A stretch of 64,000 nucleotides of DNA, from positions 6,298,377 through 6,362,376 of the forward strand of contig NC_047066.1 in NCBI RefSeq assembly GCF_902459465.1, read 5' to 3'. The notes beneath the pieces were generated by a model. It was not told where the DNA came from. It saw nothing but the letters and a program-made list of their open reading frames with translations, and did no database searches. This document shows, one piece after another, positions 57,401 through 64,000 of the stretch. This DNA is from Asterias rubens (Eukaryota; Echinodermata; Asteroidea; Forcipulatida; Asteriidae). Both the position numbers and the translations under genes were made by a program. The first letter of the stretch is position 1. Every line of letters starts with the position of its first letter.

Positions 57401-60400
57401 ATGCGATTTCGACCCAACTTTTTGACTTGTTTTGGGAAAAGTCTGTGTTTTTGGTTCACATAGTTAGCACCCTTGTTAACAGGTTTCCTCACGAGACTTG
57501 CGAGCTACAGTTATTAAGTGCACTTATGAGGCATACTTGGCTTCATTAACAGAACTACATAACAATAATACTTGACGCAGCACTTTGTTAGGGTTAATAC
57601 GTGTCTGTGGTTCACATCCTCACCTGTCTACTTCTAGTTTCTGGTCTATTAGGTCAGCTATATTCTCGCAGTCCTTCTCCAGTGCGTTCAGCGTGTTCTG
57701 TATAGTCTGGTTGATTGTCTTCTCAACTTGAACACACACAGTCTCAATCTGGTTTACGCACCGACTCTAAAATGCACAAAATAAATAAATAATACGCATT
57801 GTTATTCACACAAGCTCAGGGAAAACAACCAGAAATACACACTGAATATTAATCCTACTGAATATACACACAAACTCAAACAGCTCTATGTTGCATACAC
57901 TCTGCCAATATTCCTCCGTTTTGTACACTCAAGGAAAATAAGAATTGTAAACAACTGTTTTAAAGCTACAAACAAAGAATGGACCTGAGACCCCATAATG
58001 TGGAGACTTGTAACACTATGTGTATTTAAAGGCAGTGGACACTATTGGTAATTACTCAAAATAATTATCACCATAAAACCATACTTGGTAACGAGTAATG
58101 GGGAGAGGTTGATGGTATAAAACATTGTGAGAAACGGCTCCCTCTGAAGTGACGTAGTTTTCAAGAAAGAAGTAATTTTCCTCGAATTTAGGATTGTAAA
58201 TTTCATGTATTTTTATATACTTGACGAATAAACTATTCAATTCAATTCAAATTTGATTTCAAGACCTCAAGTTTAGAACTTGAGGTCTCGAAATCACGCA
58301 TCTGAAAGGACACAACTTTGTGTGACAAGGGTGTTTGTTCTTTCATTATTATCTCGCAACTTCGACGACAGATTGAGCTCAAATTTTCACAGGTTTGTTG
58401 TTTAATATGTATATGTTGAAATATACCAAGTGAGAAGACTGGTCTTTGACAATTACCAATAGTGTCCACTGTCTTTAAGCAGAACTCTATGTAAAGCTTA
58501 AGCATTGATTCTGGACTACATAAGTGTACACATTGTGATTATTACCTTGCTTGAGCTTTGAGGAACGTAGATGGTTGGCATGTCAAATCCTGTTCGATTC
58601 AGACCTGGTCTCTTACACAACTCCTGAACGATCTGCATCAACACTCGCTGTTTAGAAAACAAACAAAATTGGATTAATCCTCAAAACTATTAAAGTGAGA
58701 GAGATGCTGTTGAAGGTCAATCGTGATGCAAGTTTGTTATTTTTTTCCTAAGGGAAAAAAATGTAAGAAAATTTGTCTCAAGTACACAGGCTGACCTAAA
58801 TGTGCGCAAGGTGTAGGCTCCAATAGACTTTTCAGGCCTCAAAATATTTAAAAAAAAGATTGTCCAAGGGCAAAACAAAAACTTAAAATTGGAAAACAGA
58901 CTTTAAGTAAGAAGAAGATCATGCCTGTACAAAGTACATGTTCTAGCCCACTGGGAGACTGTAGGACGCAGACACACTTGGTAATTTCCCCAAGGTCATT
59001 CACTAGTCATTCTGCGCATGTCCACAATTCTCAGCAACAATGGATTTACCTGTGCTTAATTTCATACAGCCTGTAAGCACAGAAACTTGCTAAGCACAGA
59101 AAAGTATTGGTTACCAGCCAAAATTTACACTGTTATGGCTGGTGCCCCACTCAATTTTGGCTTAGCAAAGAAACTTTTCAAGCAGTATTTCCTGCTTTAC
59201 CAGCTTTATGAAATTGGCCCCTGGGCCTTATTGCAAACCTCAGCTTGGACTCCGGCTCAAGCTTGGTCTCCGTTATAAATTTTAGAGCAGTTCACACATC
59301 AAACAACGCCGGTTTGGCAGGAGATTCTGTTCCCAAGAGATTCCGTCCGCCCCCCCCCCCCCCCCCAATCAGGCGAACTGTGTACAAACTACTTCTGATG
59401 GCGCCCTCTTTTGAATCATACTTCTTTAACCAAAGTTAATTTCCCATAGGGGGGACAGAATCTCCAGTGGACAGATTTCCCTAGGACAACGGAAACAGAG
59501 CTTAAGCCAAAGTTTCAAGTCAAAAACAATCTTTGTAATTCTTGCTAGTTTAGTCTGGTTCCTTTACATAACTCGCTTTCAGCCAATCATACCTGTCTAT
59601 CACTCTCATGCCCCGCCTCGTCCGCCTTACTGAGGTAGAACTTCATACGGTCTGCATGCGTCTCGTTCAACTTCTCCACCAGATTCAGAGTGCGCTTGCA
59701 CAGCGCCTGACCAATCGGATCGAAGAATACAAATATGAGATCCGCTAGATTGCCTGTAAACGTTTTGAGGAAGAAAGAAAGAAATCAGAGCTGAAGGCAA
59801 GACTAACATTATGTGCAGACAACTGACACCATGACTGAAGTTGTCATGGTTTTGTTCCCATGGGCAATTTGGTTGTCTCAGGAGAAAAAATAGCCTTGCC
59901 ATTAAAAGCAAGGTGATAATGTTATTTTCACGAACAAAGAGTGACAGTAAATTTGATTGTCTTTTAATTGTTCACACACTTTAACTCTGGAAAATTATAT
60001 ACGCAAATGTTGAGGATTCCATAAGTGCAGTTGTCATCATAAAGTTTGCTTAAAGACAAAGTATACTTTTGGTAGTTGTCAAAGACCCGTATTCCCACTT
60101 GGTATATCCCAACATATGCACAAAGTAACAAGAATGTGAAAATTTGGGCTCAATTGGTCATTGAACAACATAAAATTCATTGATGTGTTTGACCCAGCCA
60201 TTTCTGATCACTCACTTATCACCTGTTATCTTGATGTCAGAAAACCAACGAGGGAACGGAAAACAATCATCTTCAGGAAACTCAACAACATTGACACCAA
60301 ACGTTTTGGTCTTGACATTTTGGAATCTCCTCTTTCTGAAATTGGAGATGCGTCTCTGCACCCGGATGTTCTTGCCAATGCCTACAATAAACATCTCTCC

Positions 60401-63174
60401 GATCTTCTCGAGAAACATGCACCTTTGCAATCTAAAACATTAACACTCCGTCCAAACACATCTTGGTTTACATCTTCAATTAACATCGAGAAACTGAAAC
60501 GTAAAAAGTTGGAACGCTGGCGCAAGAGTCAACTAACCATCGACAAAGACATGTACAAGCTACAAAGAAACAAGGTGGTGAGGCTAATAAATGATGCCAA
60601 ATCGCACTACTACCAGAACTTAATAGATGAAAACAGAGGTGACATGCGTCAGATTTTCCGAGTGATTGATTCGCTTTTGCATCGGAAAGTTGCTACTGTA
60701 TTACCCACCCATACAACTCCAGTGGAACTCGCTAACCGCTTCAGCCGCTTCTTTCAAGAGAAAATAAAGGCGATTAGGAGCGGATGTGAAATCAGCGGTC
60801 AACCAAGGAATGCCGATGACCAAGCTTCTGAACTTCCGGTCGGTTGTGAACTCCGCTTAGAGACTGTTTCACAATCACATATTGAGATGATTATTCGTAA
60901 GTCTCCTCCGAAGTCTTCTCATCTGGACCCTCTACCAACTAGCCTTCTAAAGACATGCCTTCCGGAGATCGCGCCTATAGTGACGTCGATTGTCAACTCC
61001 TCAATTACGACAGGGGTTTTCCCGAATACATTAAAATCAGCAGCAGTCAAGCCAATTCCAAAGATGCACAGCATGAAGGCTGAACAAGTCGAGCTGCTGA
61101 AGAACTACAGACCTGTCACAAATTTATCGTTCTGCTCGAAAGTACTGGAGAAAATCGTTGCTCAGCAACTTTTTAGCCACATGTCACATCATCGTCTTCA
61201 TGATTATTTTCAGTCTGCATACAAACGATTCCATGGCACTGAAACTGCACTTGTCCGTGTGCAGAATGACCTACTTCAGAGCACCGATGAAGGAAAAGTG
61301 TCAATCCTTGTTCTTCTTGACCTCAGCGCAGCATTCGACACACTCGATCACAACATTTTGCTGCAAAGATTAAAGTCACGAATAGGATTGTCACAGGGAA
61401 GCCTGGACTGGTTTTCATCATACTTATCGGACCGCTGCCAGAGAGTTAAGATCACCAGCTCATCTAAAGGTGACTCGTATCCGCTTGAGTTCGGTGTGCC
61501 ATAAGGATCGGTGCTGGGTCCTGTTCTGTTCAACATTTATTTGCTACCACTTAGTGACATCATCCGTCGACACAACCTCAGACACCATTTCTATGCTGAC
61601 GATACTCAGCTGTACATCTCTGCAACCCCTACTCAAAGTGATGTATACAGTAAAATAAAACAACTGGAAGCATGCTGTGAGGACATCAAACACTGGATGA
61701 CATTGAACTATCTCAAACTTAACGATGAAAAGACAGATGTTCTGATTATTGGCTCATCGTCGTCTTTGAAGAAATTACCAAAAGTAGATGTTTCTGTGGG
61801 CTTTCATTCCATTAACCCTGTGCCTGAGGTCAAAACTCTTGGTGTAACATTTGACAAACATATGAATATGCAATCTCACATCAAGTCTGTCTCCCGTACT
61901 GCCATGTATCACTTGTACAATATTAGTAAGATTAAGAGGTTTATAGGTCGTCGTAGTACAGAGCAAATAATTCATATGTTAGTCACATCCCGGATTGATT
62001 ATTGCAATGCTATCCTAGCTGGTCTCCCTGCCACCACTCTTGCCCCCTTACAGAGAGTTCAGAACTCAGCTGCGAGGCTACTTACTTGTACCAAAAAGTA
62101 TGAGCATATCACCCCAGTTCTAATGCAGTTACATTGGCTTCCTGTCAGGTATCGGATTATTTTTAAGGTGTGTTTGTTAATTTTTAAATGCTTAAATGGT
62201 CTTTGCCCTTTGTATCTGTACGATCTTGTTGCTACTAGGCCTGTTGTTAGATCTACTCGTTCAGCTAGTGATGTTACTCTGTTGATCCGCCCCAGAGCGA
62301 AGCTGGTTTCTGCAGGTGATAGGATGTTCTCTGTAATTGGCCCTGAACTGTGGAACCAGCTTCCTAAGCAACTTAGGGAAGCCAGTAATGTTGATACCTT
62401 CAAGGCTGGCCTTAAGACTAATCTTTTTAAACGTGCTTTTTTAAACCACTAAGTACAAGTACATGTACGTATATTTTTGTATTCTCTGTAGCAATTCCAA
62501 CTAGGGTTTATTCTCAGTGTTTTTTAATAATTGATTGTTATGTACAAATTCTGCATTTATTACATGTTTACTGTATTTTCTATATGGTGTCTTAATTGTA
62601 TGGATTTTAATATGTTTTCTTTTAATTGTTCAGCGCCCAGGAGCATGTTTACATGGATAGGCGCTATATAAATTTCCATTATTATTATTATTATTATTGA
62701 AGTCACAAGAAGATAATGACAGAAAAACTACCCTTATTACCTATAAGTATTTGCTTTGAGATGCCCTGAAGCCTTTCTCAAACTTCAAATTTTGGGGTGA
62801 AGAATTGTCGCTTTCTCTAAAACTCTAATACTTCATTAACTTGCAGAGCAGTAACTACAGGTAAACCCTGCCTTTAAAGTTTCAAATATCATTACAAGTC
62901 ACACTTAACAATAGTCCAGTGACCTTAAATTTGGTTTTGCATTCCTCTTCCAAAAAAAAAAGAAAATCTAGAGCATTTCGTTTCTCTCGCTCCCTCTCTC
63001 TGTAACCTTCTCTGAAACACTTGACATTCTTACCGAGCCAAACGATAGCCTTGTCCACATCGAAGGGATACTTCATGTCGCCGTCCACCAGACCGGGCGT
63101 GTCCACAAACGTGACCAGGCTGAAGCGTTTCTGCTTGGAGGTGCTGATCTCCGTCGTCAGGTATTCCACAACGC
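54388..63174 (-). CDS. Membrane-anchored dynamin-like GTPase, 3' exons (partial)
   Basis: Eight exons read cleanly with GT-AG junctions and compatible phases: 63034-63174, 59593-59753, 58546-58647, 57624-57766, 56572-56743, 55938-56050, 55425-55509 and 54388-54444 (974 bp, about 323 residues). The first has the G3 motif VDTPG in FSLVTFVDTPGLVDGDMKY. The second has FVFFDPIGQALCKRTL and the G4-like SKAD. A helical, charged region (QVEKTINQTIQNTLNALEKD) follows. Then come two membrane segments, FIFFLLGLLLPAALLVNFLA and ALGGLIVVSLLLLLLA, separated by about 40 residues with an NVS glycosylation sequon, and a basic-acidic tail. The layout (GTPase, helices, membrane hairpin, tail) recalls atlastin and mitofusin, but the motifs differ from both. 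I cannot name the family. P-loop exons must lie upstream, beyond 64000. AATAAA lies about 190 nt past the stop. Confidence 0.8.
55425..55509 (-). CDS. GTPase gene: charged tail exon
   Basis: LRSTLNRKQKRVLKEEQDF to VKATK; highly charged, likely amphipathic helix after the membrane. Confidence 0.82.
55613..55828. mobile_element. Family B MITE in a GTPase intron
   Basis: GGGCCCAATTTCATGGCTCT start; right end AAGCCATAACATTGAGCC is mutated. Confidence 0.75.
55938..56050 (-). CDS. GTPase gene: second membrane segment exon
   Basis: TPVGSLWESVPKDYHVY, then the second hydrophobic segment, ending AKLST and two bases of the next codon. Confidence 0.85.
56118..56230. mobile_element. Short MITE, 113 bp
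   Basis: GGGGATGCGTTTTGGCGGCT, GTAACCAATAATTGTTT mirrored by AAACAGTTATTGGTTACAT, TCGCCAAAATGCACCCC. Confidence 0.75.
56457..56550. mobile_element. Family B fragment
   Basis: GGGCCCAATTTCATAAAGCC and TTGCTAAGCACAACAAAC; ends before a proper right terminus. Confidence 0.55.
56572..56743 (-). CDS. GTPase gene: first membrane segment exon
   Basis: AANSYNLRARGKG, then about 20 hydrophobic residues, then SNVSNDVLVSTLGKDG. Basic residues before the segment fit a cytosolic N-terminal side. Confidence 0.85.
57624..57766 (-). CDS. GTPase gene: helical stalk exon
   Basis: Encodes SRCVNQIETVCVQVEKT to LIDQKLEVD. Heptad-like spacing of hydrophobic residues suggests a coiled or helical bundle. Confidence 0.85.
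58030..58474. mobile_element. Family A MITE with nested insertion
   Basis: TTAA on both sides. About 65 bp of unrelated DNA (about 58187-58251) interrupts the conserved CGAATTTGATTTC. It ends TTGACGAATAAACTATTCAA, TTCAA, a LINE/SINE-like 3' tail. Confidence 0.82.
58546..58647 (-). CDS. GTPase gene: post-G4 exon
   Basis: 34 codons, RVLMQIVQELCKRPG to IYVPQSSSK, phase 0-0. Acceptor TCTAAACAG, donor AAG then GTAATA. Confidence 0.85.
59053..59224. mobile_element. Family B relative
   Basis: GTGCTTAATTTCATACAGCC at left and GCTTTATGAAATTGGCCCC at right; CTAAGCACAG and CTTAGCAAAG inside. Just upstream (58940-59050) is a half copy of the inner hairpin seen at 20.45-20.59 kb. Confidence 0.6.
59593..59753 (-). 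CDS. GTPase gene: G4-motif exon
   Basis: Encodes NLADLIFVFFDPIGQAL through FYLSKADEAGHESDRQ. The SKAD is the likely guanine-specificity motif. Phase joins the previous exon as a Gly codon. Confidence 0.88.
60168..62452 (+). pseudogene. LINE ORF2: endonuclease end and reverse transcriptase, one in-frame stop
   Basis: One frame carries ISDHSLITCYL (endonuclease SDH motif), KPIPKMHS and NYRPVTNLSFCSKVLEKI, QSAYKRFHGTETALVRVQND, LVLLDLSAAFDTLDH, GSVLGPVLFNIYLLPLSD and the catalytic FYADDTQLYIS. The thumb and C-terminus follow with RIDYCNAILAGLP, QRVQNSAARLL and LHWLPVRYRI. The stop at 61502-61504 falls in GVP-stop-GSVLGP, where the family has Gln, so it is most simply a CAA to TAA change. Otherwise the frame is intact over 760 codons, meaning a fairly young copy. 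The 5' end of the element, with the rest of the endonuclease, is missing. Confidence 0.88.
60168..62699 (+). mobile_element. LINE (CR1/L2-like), 5'-truncated
   Basis: Starts in the last part of the endonuclease domain and runs to a 3' end reading GGCGCTATATAAATTTCC followed by ATT repeats, typical of the CR1/L2 group. ATTGAA at both junctions may be the target duplication. Lies in an intron of the GTPase gene, opposite strand. Confidence 0.82.
63034..63174 (-). CDS. GTPase gene: G3-motif exon
   Basis: Encodes VVEYLTTEISTSKQKRFSL to KAIVWL. Acceptor after CCCGGTCTGTAG, donor CTCG then GTAAGA. Starts after the first base of a codon and ends one base into the next. Confidence 0.85.
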
Positions 63175-64000
63175 CTACAGACCGGGAGGGAAATATATCT
63201 CATGAGTTTCAAAGATAGGATGGAATCCTCAATCATCAAAAGAAGAGAAACAACATATCAAAAGTAATGTTTTTTTATATTTTTTTATCTTATGATATAA
63301 AGTGAACGTGTTTCTTTATTTTACAGATAAGATTTAAGGCTATACATGGTAGTAAAATCGGAAGTAATTAAGGTTTACGGTGACACCATGTAAGGTTTTT
63401 TTTTTCTTTTCCGGGTAGTCTGTATGCGTCCAACTTTCTTCCCCTAATTGATTTGCCAGAATCTATTAAATATCAGTTCTTTTACTCTTGGTTTTTTCCT
63501 TCTATATGTGAATTCTTTCACTTAGTTAATATGATTCATAACCATATTTTTTAAGTGAAAGGAAAACTTTGAAATTGTTTTGCATTAAGACCTCCTTCAT
63601 CCTTCAAAATCCAACTTGATGTTTGGTTTGATTCTGTTTGACCGAGGACTACACTACATGTACATGATGGGTAAATTGATTTCCTAACACGGGATCTTGC
63701 AGACAGCCATAATCATAGCCCAATAGTCTAAGTGTTAAGTTACTATACCGTTATTGGATTTTGTTAGAGTGAGGAAGGATCTTAAGAAATCATTCAAGGG
63801 TTGCTAAAAGTATGCACTCGTTTGAGACATTATACATAACACATAAGAAACCTTATTACTCTCAAAAACGAAGAAACTACATTGCTCATACAAGTTTAAA
63901 AGTACCACAAATATCAAAAAGTTAAAGAGTTACAAAAAGGCAGATAAAAACGAAAGTATAAAGCTTGTTTCATACTTCCTGCGAATGAGAATGCGAAGTG
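63175..64000. other. No gene seen; probable intron of the GTPase gene
   Basis: AT-rich. Upstream exons, including the P-loop, are not recognised before the window edge. Confidence 0.5.

Larger units (their letters stand above)
60054..62873. mobile_element. Family A-like MITE split by a LINE
   Basis: The left half ends ATTGGTCATTGAAC at about 60167. After the LINE, GAAGTCACAAGAAGATAATG, ACAGAAAAACTACCCTT resumes the same interior order seen in reverse family A copies, finishing CCTGCCTTTAAA. So the LINE landed inside this MITE. Confidence 0.65.

Overview
The window looks like a piece of an echinoderm genome, most likely a sea star. This is an inference from the intron-rich metazoan genes, the AT-rich intergenic DNA, the very many small inverted-repeat transposons (including a TTAA-flanked family beginning AGGCAGTGGACACTATTGG), and the frequent TACATGTA palindromes. 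No operons or prokaryotic signals are present, and no tRNA or rRNA gene looks functional.

Four protein-coding genes can be supported, all on the minus strand. (1) 714-4022: an intact 1102-residue single-coding-exon protein with a C-terminal F-box and Cys/His cluster of the FBXO34/FBXO46 type. (2) 26801-28865: exons of a DUF1647-type, glycosyltransferase-like protein, with an incompletely resolved middle. (3) 37458-44566: a complete four-exon gene for the ubiquitin-conjugating enzyme UBE2L3 (UbcH7), 152 residues after splicing, with the catalytic Cys at position 86. (4) 54388 to beyond 63174: eight 3' exons of a membrane-anchored GTPase, with G3 and G4 motifs, a coiled region, a two-segment transmembrane hairpin and a short charged tail. 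Its 5' exons, including the P-loop, lie outside the window. Genes 1 and 3 are both ubiquitin-pathway components, but nothing in the sequence shows that they act together.

Most of the rest is mobile and repetitive DNA. 4.1-26 kb holds MITEs, a LINE fragment at 10.7-11.5 kb, a 75-bp tandem array at 14.6-15.0 kb and a duplicated 0.6-kb segment at 20.9-22.1 kb. 28.9-36 kb is a dense patchwork of MITEs. It includes one arm (32.8-35.1 kb) of a large inverted repeat whose partner is at 48.6-51.2 kb. Each arm carries an insertion missing from the other: a motif-rich inverted-repeat element in the first and a truncated LINE in the second. The introns of UBE2L3 hold a 100-bp satellite, a tRNA-derived SINE and two elements with good 8-bp target duplications. 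An intron of the GTPase gene holds a nearly full RT-coding LINE (60.2-62.7 kb) with a single in-frame stop, nested inside an older MITE.

The sequence offers several natural empty-site comparisons, where duplicated copies differ by an insertion, and these define element boundaries precisely. The least expected items are the 33.03-33.55 kb element, with eleven copies of a 12-bp motif around a perfect 28-bp palindrome and a TATA-like box beside it, and the uncharacterised membrane GTPase.
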